From the NCBI GenBank assembly GCA_910585805.1, contig CAJUFB010000001.1, positions 19,696 through 83,695 of the forward strand: a stretch of 64,000 nt of DNA, read 5' to 3'. Shown here piece after piece: positions 1-9,252 of this stretch. Numbering within the stretch: the first letter of the stretch is position 1; the number at the start of each line of letters is the position of its first letter. The stretch is from an uncultured Acetatifactor sp. (GTDB lineage Bacteria; Bacillota; Clostridia; Lachnospirales; Lachnospiraceae). Under the pieces are notes generated by a model that was not told where the DNA came from, did not search any database, and worked only from the letters and a program-made list of their open reading frames with translations. Both the position numbers and the translations under genes were made by a program.

Positions 1-483
1 CAGAACGATAAAGAACAGGACCGGGATATTCCATATTCCAAAGTCCAGATACCCGCCGGACTTCCAGGGAATCTTCATAGCCAGGCTGATATCGGTGTAA
101 CGGAGCAGATACCAGGCAAATGCTCCCGTGACAGCCAGCTGTCCGAAAAGCTTCTGCCAGGGCGAAAGCCCCATGGAACGCCTGCATACTACTTTTATGT
201 AATCATCCATCAAACCTACCAGTCCGAAACCTACCGTAAGAAACAGAACCGGCGCTATCTTTGGGTAATCTTCCATAAATGCCACGGATGTGGCCAATAC
301 GCTTGCCAGTATCAAAATCCCGCCCATAGTGGGAGTGCCCGACTTTTTCAGATGGGCGGCCGGCCCGTCGTCCCTGACGGTCTGACCGCATTTCAGCCGC
401 CTCAAAAAAGGGATCAGGATCGGTCCGGCAAGAGCGCTGATACAGAAAGCAAGCATGACTGCCGTTATGCTGGTTTTACTCAT
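1..483 (-). CDS. mraY: MraY, phospho-MurNAc-pentapeptide transferase (partial, C-terminus outside window)
   Basis: Transfers phospho-MurNAc-pentapeptide from UDP to undecaprenyl phosphate, making lipid I at the inner face of the membrane. The 161 visible residues start at ATG 481-483 (reading leftwards) and show the family's N-terminal signature: GPILIPFLRRLK, then GQTVRDDGPAAH, KKSGTPTMGG and the catalytic-loop DDYIKV with hydrophobic segments between them. The frame stays open to the window edge, so about half the protein is missing. It follows the second penicillin-binding protein by 33 bases, the normal Gram-positive dcw order. Identity is firm. Confidence 0.95.
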   Translation of the reverse strand, partial: MSKTSITAVMLAFCISALAGPILIPFLRRLKCGQTVRDDGPAAHLKKSGTPTMGGILILASVLATSVAFMEDYPKIAPVLFLTVGFGLVGLMDDYIKVVCRRSMGLSPWQKLFGQLAVTGAFAWYLLRYTDISLAMKIPWKSGGYLDFGIWNIPVLFFIVL

Positions 484-516
484 CCCCCATTCCTTTCTAT
501 TTTTGTTCCGTAATGA

Positions 517-2253
517 TCATTCCTGATATTCGGCAATCCCCAGATAGGGCAGGATGTTCTCGTACAGCTGCCGGACAATGGGCGCCGCCACCTGGCCTCC
601 ATAGTATACGCCCTGAGGATTATTTACGATCGCCAGCGCAATCACCTGGGGATCGTCCGCCGGCGCAAAGCCCACAAAGGAAGCGATATAGCGCCCGCTG
701 CCTCTGGGCAGAGTCTGGCTGGTCGCCGTCTTGCCGCCCACCCGGAACCCCTCCACCTTACCGTTGGCGCCGCTGCCCTCCTTCACCACCATCTCCAGGA
801 TCTCCCGCATGGTAGCGCTGACCTCCTCCGACACAATGCCTTCTGTCACCGGATATTCAAAATTCTCCACCACATTGCCTTCCGCATCCCTGGTGCATAC
901 TCCGAAATGCGGCGTGATCCGCCTTCCTCCATTTATTATAGAAGAAACTGTAGTCAGAAGCTGAATGGGTGTGATCTGGAAAGACTGTCCGAACGACACT
1001 GTGGCAAGCTCCACATTCCCCATATCCTCTTTCCTGTGCATGATGGTCCCCGCCTCACCCGGCAGATCAATACCTGTTTTGTTCTTCAGACCAAACTGCT
1101 CAAAGTAACTGTAATAATTGTCAATCCCCAGTCTCAGGCCCACTGTGATCAGAGCCGGATTGCAGGAATTCATCATGGTATGTATAAAATCCTGGCTGCC
1201 GTGCCCTGCCACCTTATGACAGCGTATCTTTCTGTCATCCACAATGATGAAACCCGGACAGCTGAACGAACTTCCCGGTGACACCACCCCCGCCGAGAGC
1301 CCGGCAGCCGCCGTAATGATCTTAAAAGTAGAACCTGGTTCGTATGTATCGTTTATGCATCCGTTTCTCCAGATGCCGTTCAGCAGATTCTGCTGCTCCT
1401 CCTGGGTAAGATTTTCCGCTGTTCCCTCCGGCAGTTCAAAGGGCTGATTCAGATTAAATTCCGGCACATTGGCCATGGCAAGGATCGCCCCGTTCTGGGG
1501 ATTCATCACCAGGATGGAGACGCTGTCCGCCTGCTTGGTGGCAAGCGCCTGGTTTGCCAGCTGTGTGGCATAGGACTGAATGTTCAGGTCCAGACTGATA
1601 CACAGATCCAGGCCAGCTACCGGCTCTATCCGCCGCTCTCCCGCCGATTCCACCTCAATGCCCCTGGCATCCGTCACGGTCAGGATCTTACCGGGCTCGC
1701 CTTCCATATACTTATCATATGCCACTTCCAGCCCGATAATGCCCTGATTATCGCCTCCGGTAAAGCCCAGCACCTTGCTGCCCAGTTCATCATAGGGATA
1801 ATAGCGTTTGTAGTCCTCATCCACCTTTACCCCCGCCAGGTCATATTCCCGGATCCGGTCTCCTGTTTCCTTATCCACATTGCTCTTGATACGCTCCATG
1901 GAGGAATACTTTTCCACTCTGTTTCGCACATACTCCTCCGTAAGGTCCAGTTCCCTGCTGAGAACCCGGATCACATTTTCACGATCCTCTATCTGATTGT
2001 AAATAACGGATACTGTACAGACCGTCTTATTGTCCGCCAGGACTTTGCCGTTGCAGTCCAGAATGCGTCCTCTGGCGGCCTTAATGCTGCGCTCCCGCTC
2101 ATGAAGGTCGGTTGCCATTGCCGCATAATGATCCGCCTGCCAGACACATAAGTATACCAGCCGTCCGAACAGAAAGGTAAATACGCCGGTGAAAATCAGG
2201 AAACTGACCAGCATCTTCTTCCTGTGGACTATTTTATTATTGTCCGAAAGCAT
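517..2253 (-). CDS. Class B penicillin-binding protein, SpoVD/FtsI-like (KTA variant)
   Basis: 578-residue peptidoglycan transpeptidase. One N-terminal membrane anchor (about residues 14-34), a dimerisation/pedestal domain, then the transpeptidase domain. The active-site SxxK is seen as EPGSTFKIITAA, the SxN as MNSCNPAL. The third motif, normally KTGT, reads GGKTATSQ. ATG at 2253 is preceded by GAGG at suitable distance. It lies between the longer PBP and mraY and has no PASTA domains, so SpoVD versus a vegetative septal role cannot be settled from sequence. The KTA variant may be usual for this clade; see findings. Confidence 0.88.
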   Translation of the reverse strand: MLSDNNKIVHRKKMLVSFLIFTGVFTFLFGRLVYLCVWQADHYAAMATDLHERERSIKAARGRILDCNGKVLADNKTVCTVSVIYNQIEDRENVIRVLSRELDLTEEYVRNRVEKYSSMERIKSNVDKETGDRIREYDLAGVKVDEDYKRYYPYDELGSKVLGFTGGDNQGIIGLEVAYDKYMEGEPGKILTVTDARGIEVESAGERRIEPVAGLDLCISLDLNIQSYATQLANQALATKQADSVSILVMNPQNGAILAMANVPEFNLNQPFELPEGTAENLTQEEQQNLLNGIWRNGCINDTYEPGSTFKIITAAAGLSAGVVSPGSSFSCPGFIIVDDRKIRCHKVAGHGSQDFIHTMMNSCNPALITVGLRLGIDNYYSYFEQFGLKNKTGIDLPGEAGTIMHRKEDMGNVELATVSFGQSFQITPIQLLTTVSSIINGGRRITPHFGVCTRDAEGNVVENFEYPVTEGIVSEEVSATMREILEMVVKEGSGANGKVEGFRVGGKTATSQTLPRGSGRYIASFVGFAPADDPQVIALAIVNNPQGVYYGGQVAAPIVRQLYENILPYLGIAEYQE

Positions 2254-2373
2254 TCATTCCTCATTGAGAAGGTATTGATATACTTTATTCTCGAATCTGC
2301 CGGGATATGAATCCTCCTGCATAAAAAAAGGAATATCGTCTTTCCGGCCGGGCCCGAAAACGCAGCCCGGGCA

Positions 2374-4665
2374 TCAGCCTGTAAGATTCGGATTCACAGG
2401 AATATCCGGATTCGGCACCGACTCGCCTTCAATGGGAATCCCCGTCTGCGCATCATAATATCTGTTGTCCGGCCCCACGCGGTAACCGGTCTCAGGGTCG
2501 ATGGGATAATCCATCCAGGGCGCATTCTGCACGTCCCCTGTGCCTCCTTCGTTCCCTTCGCCTTCTCCGCCCTCCGGCTCACCGCCTTCCGGATCTTCCG
2601 GCTCGGTTCCTTCCGGTGTCTGGGTGTACTTGTTGGTATTTTCCATCTGCAGCGCATCCAGCTCTGCCTGCTCCGCCTCTGAAACCGGCTCCGTCATGAA
2701 GATATTCAGATACGGCAGCGCTTCCATCAGGATACTCCGCGCCAGAACCGTGGCCACCCTGGCATTGTCCTGCTTCTCCGCATTCAGCCTGTCCACTACC
2801 ACATAAATGGCAATCTCGGGATCCTCCGCCGGTACACAGCCTATAAAAGACACTACATACTCATTTTCAGAACGTTTGTTCGTTATCGGATCAATAGTCT
2901 CCGCGGTACCTGTTTTTCCTCCCAGTTGATAGCCCGGAGGCTTTGCCGATGTGCCCGTGCCGTAATCTACCACTGCCTTGCAGTACTGCCTGATCAGAGC
3001 CGATGTGGACTCCGATACTGTCTGCTTCAGCACCCTGGGCTCGATATTCTTTACCGTGGCGCCGCTGGCATTGGTAATCTTGTCCACCATATGAGGCTCA
3101 TAGTAATAACCGCCGTTTACCAGAGAACAAAATCCTGTGATCATCTCAATCATGGTCACATTAAAGTTCTGTCCGAAGCTGTTGGTTGCCAGATCGGTGG
3201 GGCCCATATCCTCAGGCATGTAGATCAGGCTGGCTGTCCTCGCCTCCCCCGCCAGGTCTATATTGGTCCTGAGTCCGAAATTAAAGATATTCTGAAATTT
3301 ACAGAAATACTCTTTCCCCATCAGCTGCGCAATCTTCATCATGGTCACATTGCAGGACGTGGCTATGGCATTTTCCAGGGTCATATGGCCCTGTGCATGA
3401 CATCTGATGGGATATCCCCCGACCTCCATCACGCCGGTACACTCAAAGCTGGTGTTCGGCGACACCGCTCCCTGTTCCAGCGCCGCAGCCACCGTAAACG
3501 GTTTTGCTGTAGAACCGGGTTCATAGGTATCGGTAATGCAATAGTTTTTCCACAGATAATTCAGATTCAGATACAACTCGTCACTTTCCATGGCATCTAT
3601 CACATTCTGGTCAATGATCGTATTCGTCTTCTTGATCTCATAATACCCGTTGGCATTCGTAACCTGCTCCACCATTCTGGATCCGATCATGGCCTGGGGA
3701 TTACGGGTGTCGTTCAGGTCGTAGGTGGGATAACTGGCCATGGCAATGACCTCCCCCGTGTTGGCATTCATCATGATGCAGCCCACATTCTCCGCGCCGT
3801 TTCCTGCGCGAACCTTGTTCTGATGCTCATCATTGAACTTCTTCAGATTCTTTTCCACTATCATCTGCAGATTGGCATCAATGGTGGAGTGAATGTCGTA
3901 TCCGTCCACTGCCGACTTCACCGTGCGCTCCATTGCCAGGTCATCATTCAGATAGCCGTACTCTCTGCCGTCAACCCCATTTAAGACATCATTGTAATAT
4001 TCTTCCAGTCCATAACTTCCCTGGCCATCCGCAGTGGTAAAGCCTATCGCATCCGCAGCCAGGGATCCATATGGATATATCCGCTTATATTCCTCTTCAA
4101 ACCAGACACCTTTTATATTGGATCCCTCCTGCGCCTGGGCTTCCTGGAATCCGCTGATCTGCTCATAAGTCAGCTGTCTCAGCGGTACATACCAGGAGGA
4201 AGTCTGATTCGTGTTGACATACTCCCTGATCTTCACCATGTCCAGATCAAAATACTCTCCCAGCGCCTGCAGTGTAGGTTCCAGGTATTTCATCTCATCC
4301 TTTACTTTGGATGTCATCACCCTGGCGTCAATGACCAGGTTGTACACCTTTTCACTGGTGGCAAGCCTTGTTCCCCTGGCATCCAGGATGTTGCCCCTGC
4401 GGTAGGGTATGACTGTGGAAGAGTATCCCTGCTGGGATAATACCTGCTTCTGATATTTGTTTTCATTTTTTCTGGTGATCCACACAAGGCGCCCACTCAG
4501 TCCCACAAATGCCAGCAGGACAAGCCCGTACAGCACCACCACCTTCTTCTGCATCCTGATGGAAAAACGGTTCCTGTTCTCCCCCTTTTTCCTTCTCCTC
4601 TTCCCTGTCCCGGCAGTTCGGGTTTTCCTGAATTTGCTAACGTTTCCTCTTTTTCCCGCTCTCAC
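2374..4665 (-). CDS. Class B penicillin-binding protein with acidic Gly/Glu-rich tail (FtsI/PBP2-like)
   Basis: Septal-type transpeptidase, about 763 residues. Order: very basic cytoplasmic N-terminus, a single membrane segment (VVLYGLVLLAFVGLSG), dimerisation domain, transpeptidase domain with SxxK in EPGSTAKPF, SxN in TSCNVTMMK and canonical GGKTGTAET, then a roughly 100-residue low-complexity tail rich in E, G and P. The start is uncertain: the frame opens at a TTG overlapping the ftsL stop, but AGGAG sits five bases before a GTG at 4665, which I prefer. Translationally coupled to ftsL. Probably the divisome PBP; the tail should be extracellular and is longer than usual. Confidence 0.88.
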   Translation of the reverse strand: MRAGKRGNVSKFRKTRTAGTGKRRRKKGENRNRFSIRMQKKVVVLYGLVLLAFVGLSGRLVWITRKNENKYQKQVLSQQGYSSTVIPYRRGNILDARGTRLATSEKVYNLVIDARVMTSKVKDEMKYLEPTLQALGEYFDLDMVKIREYVNTNQTSSWYVPLRQLTYEQISGFQEAQAQEGSNIKGVWFEEEYKRIYPYGSLAADAIGFTTADGQGSYGLEEYYNDVLNGVDGREYGYLNDDLAMERTVKSAVDGYDIHSTIDANLQMIVEKNLKKFNDEHQNKVRAGNGAENVGCIMMNANTGEVIAMASYPTYDLNDTRNPQAMIGSRMVEQVTNANGYYEIKKTNTIIDQNVIDAMESDELYLNLNYLWKNYCITDTYEPGSTAKPFTVAAALEQGAVSPNTSFECTGVMEVGGYPIRCHAQGHMTLENAIATSCNVTMMKIAQLMGKEYFCKFQNIFNFGLRTNIDLAGEARTASLIYMPEDMGPTDLATNSFGQNFNVTMIEMITGFCSLVNGGYYYEPHMVDKITNASGATVKNIEPRVLKQTVSESTSALIRQYCKAVVDYGTGTSAKPPGYQLGGKTGTAETIDPITNKRSENEYVVSFIGCVPAEDPEIAIYVVVDRLNAEKQDNARVATVLARSILMEALPYLNIFMTEPVSEAEQAELDALQMENTNKYTQTPEGTEPEDPEGGEPEGGEGEGNEGGTGDVQNAPWMDYPIDPETGYRVGPDNRYYDAQTGIPIEGESVPNPDIPVNPNLTG

Positions 4666-4676
4666 TCTGACTCCTG

Positions 4677-5186
4677 TCAATTATTCTCTGTCACCTGGCG
4701 CATATAATCACCGCTCTCGTTTTCATACTCAATGATCTGTCCCTCCCTGGCATAGACCATTCCCAGCTCCGTAATGGCGATCCTTTTGATCTCCTCCAGA
4801 TCAATGCTGCTCAGAATCCGGTTGTATTCCTCATCATTGGCTATCTTCATGCGGTTCAGCCTGCTCTCACTGGCTGCCACGCTTTTGGTCAGATTCGTAA
4901 GTTCCGCCTGAAGCTGAACATAGTTGACCAAAATCAGTGCCGCCGCACACAACGCCACAGCCAGGAACATGACATACCCCGCATTCATGTAGTGCGCCTT
5001 ATCGCGGTTCTTCCGCACTTCATGGTGAGGCTTTCTGACAGGCGCTTCCTCCTGCTCTTCCCAGACTCTTTCAGGCTCCAGCTTTCTTACCGTATTTCCA
5101 TATACATAGGTGTCCGTTTCTCTCCGTCCTGTATATCTGTCCTCATCATAAGAAACCCTTCTGCTTTTTTTCCTGTTTCGACTCAT
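4677..5186 (-). CDS. ftsL: FtsL-like septum formation protein
   Basis: 169-residue bitopic divisome protein. A charged cytoplasmic N-terminus (about 70 residues) is followed by one membrane helix (YVMFLAVALCAAALILVNYV) and a heptad-like extracellular segment (LQAELTNLTKSVAASESRLN) of FtsL/DivIC type. Its ATG overlaps the rsmH stop codon as ATGA. Assignment rests on topology, coiled coil and position between rsmH and a PBP gene, since FtsL proteins diverge strongly; DivIC-like is the alternative. Confidence 0.8.
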   Translation of the reverse strand: MSRNRKKSRRVSYDEDRYTGRRETDTYVYGNTVRKLEPERVWEEQEEAPVRKPHHEVRKNRDKAHYMNAGYVMFLAVALCAAALILVNYVQLQAELTNLTKSVAASESRLNRMKIANDEEYNRILSSIDLEEIKRIAITELGMVYAREGQIIEYENESGDYMRQVTENN

Positions 5187-6163
5187 ATCCTGTTCCCACC
5201 TTCTTTTTCAGATTCATTCCCTCTTTCAAAAACTCTCAGTTTTGCGCTTCTGGAGCGCGGGTTTTCCGCAAGTTCCTTTTCCCCCGGAACTATGGGTTTT
5301 CTCGTCACAACTGTCCCTTTCGAAATCTTTCCGCACACACACACCGGAAAATCCGGCGGACAGGTACAGGGGGTCTCGTTTTTCTTAAAATTTGTCTTTA
5401 CGATACGGTCTTCCAGAGAATGAAATGTAATCACACACAGCCTGCCTCCCGGTTTCAGCATGTCGATCATATCATCCAGGGAATCTTTCAGCACTTCCAG
5501 TTCTCTGTTGCACTCTATGCGTATGGCCTGATAAGTCCGCCTGGAAGGATGTCCTTCCTTACGCATTTTCGCCGGAATAGCCGCCTTAATGATCTCGTTT
5601 AACTCAAAAGTAGTCTCGATGCGTTTTTGCGCTCTCGCCTCTGTAATGTATTTTGCAATATTTTTCGCAAAGCGTTCTTCTCCGTAATCGCGGATAATAC
5701 GGTACAGGCCGCTTTCCGGGTATCCGTTCACGATCTCTCCCGCGGTCAGTGTCTGCCTGCGGTCCATCCGCATATCCAGCGGAGCATCATAGCGGTAGGA
5801 AAAACCTCTCTCCCAGTTGTCAAACTGATAGGAAGATACCCCAAGGTCAAGCAGAATGCCGTCCACCTTCCTGACACCCTCTTCAGCCAGCCGGTTTCTC
5901 ATATTACAGAAATTATCCCTCAGGAATGTAATCTTTCCCGCAAAAGGTGCAAGCCTCTCCTTTGCCGCCAGGACAGCGTCTCCGTCCTGATCGATGCCGA
6001 AGCAATGACCGCTCCCCAGCCTGCCGCACACCTCAAAGGCATGTCCGCCTCCGCCCAGGGTACCGTCGACATAGATACCGTCCGGTTTTATATGGAGCTG
6101 CTCTATCGTCTCCTCCAGAAGGACGGAGTAGTGCATGAACGATGCCTCATATCTTTCTTCCAT
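5183..6163 (-). CDS. rsmH: RsmH, 16S rRNA (cytosine-1402-N4)-methyltransferase
   Basis: Uses S-adenosylmethionine to N4-methylate C1402 of 16S rRNA. The HYSVLLEETI start motif, the SAM-binding VDGTLGGGGHA, DQDGDAV, LLDLGVSSYQFD, the RRTYQAIRIECN region and ITFHSLEDRIVK are all present. The frame opens further upstream at 6289, but AAGGGAG lies just before ATG 6163 (326 residues); ATG 6136 is another possibility. The upstream frame runs through an R2 repeat and is unlikely to be translated. Second gene of the dcw cluster. Confidence 0.93.
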   Translation of the reverse strand: MEERYEASFMHYSVLLEETIEQLHIKPDGIYVDGTLGGGGHAFEVCGRLGSGHCFGIDQDGDAVLAAKERLAPFAGKITFLRDNFCNMRNRLAEEGVRKVDGILLDLGVSSYQFDNWERGFSYRYDAPLDMRMDRRQTLTAGEIVNGYPESGLYRIIRDYGEERFAKNIAKYITEARAQKRIETTFELNEIIKAAIPAKMRKEGHPSRRTYQAIRIECNRELEVLKDSLDDMIDMLKPGGRLCVITFHSLEDRIVKTNFKKNETPCTCPPDFPVCVCGKISKGTVVTRKPIVPGEKELAENPRSRSAKLRVFERGNESEKEGGNRI

Positions 6164-6279
6164 CTTCCGTGGCTCCCTTCCCCGCTTTTTCACTGCCGTC
6201 TTCACTGAGTTCCCGCGTATCCTGCGGCGACTTATCGCCTGCGGATCCGCCCGCTTTCCGCCGCTCCCGCCGTATCTTA

Positions 6280-6377
6280 TACTGCGCACCGGTTGAATTT
6301 GCAGTACAACCCGACTGCAGACCGCCAGCCAGGTATTTTCCCGGAGACATCACTGTAAATCCTGGCGGTCTGCAGTA
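6280..6377. repeat. R2 repeat, copy a (98-bp palindromic element flanked by TA)
   Basis: A 98-bp element with TACTGC/GCAGTA ends and a TA dinucleotide on both sides. Its core is a 14-bp perfect inverted repeat, 6315-6328 against 6362-6375 (CTGCAGACCGCCAG and complement). A second full copy of the same length is at 47586-47683 and a deleted copy at 36719-36762. It sits between mraZ and rsmH, inside the predicted dcw transcript. Size, inverted ends and TA flanks fit a miniature inverted-repeat element. Confidence 0.8.
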
Positions 6378-6418
6378 TATCTGCCGGGCTCCATGGATAT
6401 CCGATCCGTATAAACTGA

Positions 6419-6844
6419 TCAGATCGTCAGTCCCATGTCTCCCATGCCCTCGGATATCTCATCAATATCCACCTGGCTGTTCACTTCATTCCACTTTTCA
6501 AGGCTCCATACCTCGATCCGGCTTCCCATGCCGGACAGAACCACATCCTTCTCCAGACCGGCAAAGTCTCTCAGATCCTGCGGTACCAGGATACGTCCCT
6601 GCTTGTCCACCGTAACATACTGGGCGCCGGACAGGAAAAACCTCGCAAGCTGCCTGGCCTGCCTGTTGACCAGGGGCAATGCCGCAAGCTTCGCCTCGAA
6701 TTCCTTCCACGTCTCATTGGCGTACACAAATAAGCAGCCATCCATTCCCTTTGAGACTACAAATTCGTCTCCCAGGATCTCCCTGTATTTGGAAGGAATG
6801 CTCAGCCTGCCTTTTGGGTCTATCGTATGATTGTATTTGCTCAT
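6419..6844 (-). CDS. mraZ: MraZ, dcw-cluster transcriptional regulator
   Basis: 141-residue DNA-binding protein with two SpoVT/AbrB-like MraZ domains, each carrying the family's DxxGR core: YNHTIDPKGRLSIPSKYRE near the N-terminus and VTVDKQGRILVPQDLR at about 75-90. In other bacteria MraZ forms rings and represses its own operon. The frame opens at a TTG (6856), but MSKYNHTID starting at ATG 6844 matches the family start. First gene of the dcw cluster; promoter and direct repeats lie immediately upstream. Confidence 0.95.
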   Translation of the reverse strand: MSKYNHTIDPKGRLSIPSKYREILGDEFVVSKGMDGCLFVYANETWKEFEAKLAALPLVNRQARQLARFFLSGAQYVTVDKQGRILVPQDLRDFAGLEKDVVLSGMGSRIEVWSLEKWNEVNSQVDIDEISEGMGDMGLTI

Positions 6845-6885
6845 AAACAACAGCAATCACCGCCCATCAGATGTGGGTATGGGAT

Positions 6886-6928
6886 TTCATCCCACTTTTT
6901 GGTCTTTTCTGCCACATTCATCCCACTT
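6886..6928 (-). promoter_or_regulatory. MraZ-type operator: two direct repeats AAGTGGGATGAA
   Basis: On the minus strand the 12-mer AAGTGGGATGAA occurs twice, at 6917-6928 and 6886-6897, 31 bp apart (about three helical turns). Both lie between the predicted transcription start and the mraZ start codon. Each holds TGGGA; MraZ of E. coli binds direct TGGGN repeats and mollicute MraZ prefers AAAGTG boxes, so this matches both. Autoregulation is inferred, not shown. Confidence 0.65.
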
Positions 6929-6936
6929 ACCAATTA

Positions 6937-6965
6937 ATTTTAATATAGATTGGAGAATTTGACAA
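6937..6965 (-). promoter_or_regulatory. Sigma-A promoter of the mraZ/dcw operon
   Basis: Minus strand -35 TTGTCA (6960-6965), 17-base spacer, -10 TAAAAT (6937-6942). Transcription would start near 6930, right at the upstream MraZ-type repeat, leaving a leader of roughly 85 nt. Confidence 0.7.
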
Positions 6966-6990
6966 GCCGAAAGTTTGTGCGGTAAGAACG

Positions 6991-7028
6991 AAAAAAAGCA
7001 CCCTGCGGAAAATTTTCAGGGTGCTTTT
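6991..7028 (-). terminator. Rho-independent terminator downstream of lgt
   Basis: Perfect 9-bp stem AGCACCCTG (6998-7006) with its complement (7017-7025), then seven T on the minus strand. It separates the lgt transcript from the mraZ promoter. Confidence 0.85.
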
Positions 7029-7106
7029 GCGGTCATCATACAATATATGGTGTGATCCAATTTCTCTACATACAATATCTGGTTGTGAATTTTGTCGAAA
7101 AAATTT

Positions 7107-7973
7107 TTAGCCCGTATAAGTGCGGCCTCTCTGTCTTACACGTACCACCGCATCCGCCGCCACGGAAAATATCACCATCAGCAGCGCCAGTACCTGTGAC
7201 ACCGGAAGCGATGTTCCCGGAATAAAAAGAGTATCCGTCCGAATTCCCTCAATGACAAAACGTCCCAGGCCGTATCCTCCAAAATAGAGAAGACACAGCT
7301 CGCCGTCAAACTTTTTATGCTTCCTGAAAGTAAGCAGCGCCGTCAGCACCAGAAGATTCCACACGCTCTCATATAGGAACGTGGGATGAACATTAATATA
7401 ATTCGCCCCGTCAGGAATATGAGACGCAATATTTTCCGAGATATCCCTGGCGCGAACCGCCTCAACAGGAAGCTGCATGGAAAAAAGGCCGTCATAGTAT
7501 TCTCCGAACACCTCACGGTTCATGAAATTCCCCCAGCGCCCGATAGCCTGTCCCAGGATCAATCCGGGCATGCAGGTATCTCCCATCAGCAGGGGATTCC
7601 GCTTTTTGAGCCTGCCGTAGACAAACAGGGTGATAAAAGCCGCAATGACACCGCCGTAAATCGCCAGCCCCCCATTCCGCAGCCTGAAGATGCCAGGCAG
7701 GTCATCCTTATAATAATCCCAGGCGAACACCACATAGTAAATACGAGCCCCGACAATAGAAAAGAGAACCGCATAGATGGCAAAATCCCAGTACTCGTCC
7801 GGATTCTGGCCGGTCACCTTCGCCATATGCGCCGCCATCAGGATCCCTGCCAGCACGCCTATGCCGATGAGCAAACCGTAAAAAGCAATCTCAAATCCAA
7901 AGATACTGAACGTTTTGGGAACATCCTTCAGATAGATTCCCAGGTTCGGAAACGCAATATCACCAGCATTCAT
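7107..7973 (-). CDS. lgt: Lgt, prolipoprotein diacylglyceryl transferase
   Basis: 288-residue integral membrane enzyme that transfers diacylglycerol from phosphatidylglycerol to the lipobox cysteine of prolipoproteins. Multiple membrane segments are visible, with the Lgt signature GRWGNFMNREVFG at about 150, the NGGLAIYGG segment near 100 and HPTFLYES near 200. Length is normal. It stands as a single gene closed by a strong terminator, between ychF and the dcw cluster. Confidence 0.95.
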   Translation of the reverse strand: MNAGDIAFPNLGIYLKDVPKTFSIFGFEIAFYGLLIGIGVLAGILMAAHMAKVTGQNPDEYWDFAIYAVLFSIVGARIYYVVFAWDYYKDDLPGIFRLRNGGLAIYGGVIAAFITLFVYGRLKKRNPLLMGDTCMPGLILGQAIGRWGNFMNREVFGEYYDGLFSMQLPVEAVRARDISENIASHIPDGANYINVHPTFLYESVWNLLVLTALLTFRKHKKFDGELCLLYFGGYGLGRFVIEGIRTDTLFIPGTSLPVSQVLALLMVIFSVAADAVVRVRQRGRTYTG

Positions 7974-8090
7974 AATCTCTTCCTTTCAGGCCTCCGCCAC
8001 ATCGGAAGCCATAATTCAATGGATCAGGAATTATTGGAACATAACAGATACAGCCCGTTCAGGAAAAAGCCTGAGCCCCTGTTGTCTGCG

Positions 8091-9188
8091 TCATACATTG
8101 AAGCGGAAAAGTATCACATCCCCGTCCCTGACAACGTAGTCCTTGCCCTCAATGCCCACAAGCCCTTTCTCCCGGGCGGCGGCAAGAGACCCCTGCTCCA
8201 GCAAATCCCTGTAATTGACCACTTCCGCTTTGATAAAGCCCCTCTCAAAATCGGAATGTATCTTGCCGGCCGCCTGAGGCGCCTTTGTCCCGATCTTGAT
8301 CGTCCACGCCCTGGTCTCATCCTCCCCTGCCGTCAGGAAGCTCATCAGACCCAGGATATGGTAGCTTGCTTTCACCAGCTTCTCCAGCCCTGATTCCGCA
8401 AGTCCAAGATCCTCCAGAAACATTGCCTTTTCCTCCTCGTCCAGCTCGGATATCTCCTGTTCGATCTGGGCGCAGATGACAAATACCTCGCTGTGCTCCG
8501 ATTCCGCAAAGCTTCGCACTTCCGCCACCTGGGAGTTGGAAGCGCCGTCATCCGCCAGGTCATCCTCCGCCACATTGGCAGCGTAAATGACAGGCTTATA
8601 TGTCAGCAGATTATACTCGCGCAGCAGCGTAAGCTCATCCTCGTCCGTGATCTCCATTGTCTTGGCCGGCTTCCCGGCTTCCAGATGGACTTTGATCTGC
8701 TCCAGCAAAGCAAGCTCCTTCGCGCATGTCTTGTCCATTCTGGCTGCCTTTGCCACCTTGGATATCCTTCTCTCCAGTACCTCCAGATCGGAGAAGATCA
8801 GCTCCAGGTTAATGGTCTCTATATCACGGAGCGGATCCACGCTGCCGTCCACATGTACTACATTAGAGTCTTCAAAGCATCTCACCACATGGACGATGGC
8901 ATCCACTTCCCGGATATTGCTCAGGAACTGATTCCCCAGCCCTTCCCCTTTTGAAGCCCCCTTTACCAGACCTGCAATGTCTACAAATTCGATCACCGCG
9001 GGCGTTACTTTTTTCGACTGATACATATCTCCCAGCAGCTTCAGCCGCTCGTCCGGCACGGTTACGATCCCTATGTTGGGGTCGATGGTGCAGAAAGGAT
9101 AGTTGGCGGATTCTGCTCCTGCCTTTGTGAGCGAATTGAATAATGTGCTTTTACCCACATTCGGTAATCCGACGATTCCTAATTTCAT
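8091..9188 (-). CDS. ychF: YchF/OLA1-type ribosome-associated ATPase
   Basis: 365-residue Obg-family P-loop protein. G1 is GLPNVGKSTLF, the switch region holds YPFCTIDPN, G3 is DIAGLVKGASKGEGLG, then a coiled-coil insert, and a C-terminal TGS domain ends in DGDVILFRFNV. OLA1/YchF proteins hydrolyse ATP in preference to GTP and bind ribosomes; they are linked to oxidative-stress response. Length and start are standard. Confidence 0.94.
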   Translation of the reverse strand: MKLGIVGLPNVGKSTLFNSLTKAGAESANYPFCTIDPNIGIVTVPDERLKLLGDMYQSKKVTPAVIEFVDIAGLVKGASKGEGLGNQFLSNIREVDAIVHVVRCFEDSNVVHVDGSVDPLRDIETINLELIFSDLEVLERRISKVAKAARMDKTCAKELALLEQIKVHLEAGKPAKTMEITDEDELTLLREYNLLTYKPVIYAANVAEDDLADDGASNSQVAEVRSFAESEHSEVFVICAQIEQEISELDEEEKAMFLEDLGLAESGLEKLVKASYHILGLMSFLTAGEDETRAWTIKIGTKAPQAAGKIHSDFERGFIKAEVVNYRDLLEQGSLAAAREKGLVGIEGKDYVVRDGDVILFRFNV

Positions 9189-9252
9189 AATATATCATAC
9201 CTGTCCAGAAATCCTTATATTTAAAGGTTTTCTGCCTTTCTCTATATTTTTA

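Noticed and set aside
2254..2373. Terminator between the two PBP genes
   Set aside because: GCCCGGG-type pairing exists near 2355-2375 but the T-run is too far away; not supported.
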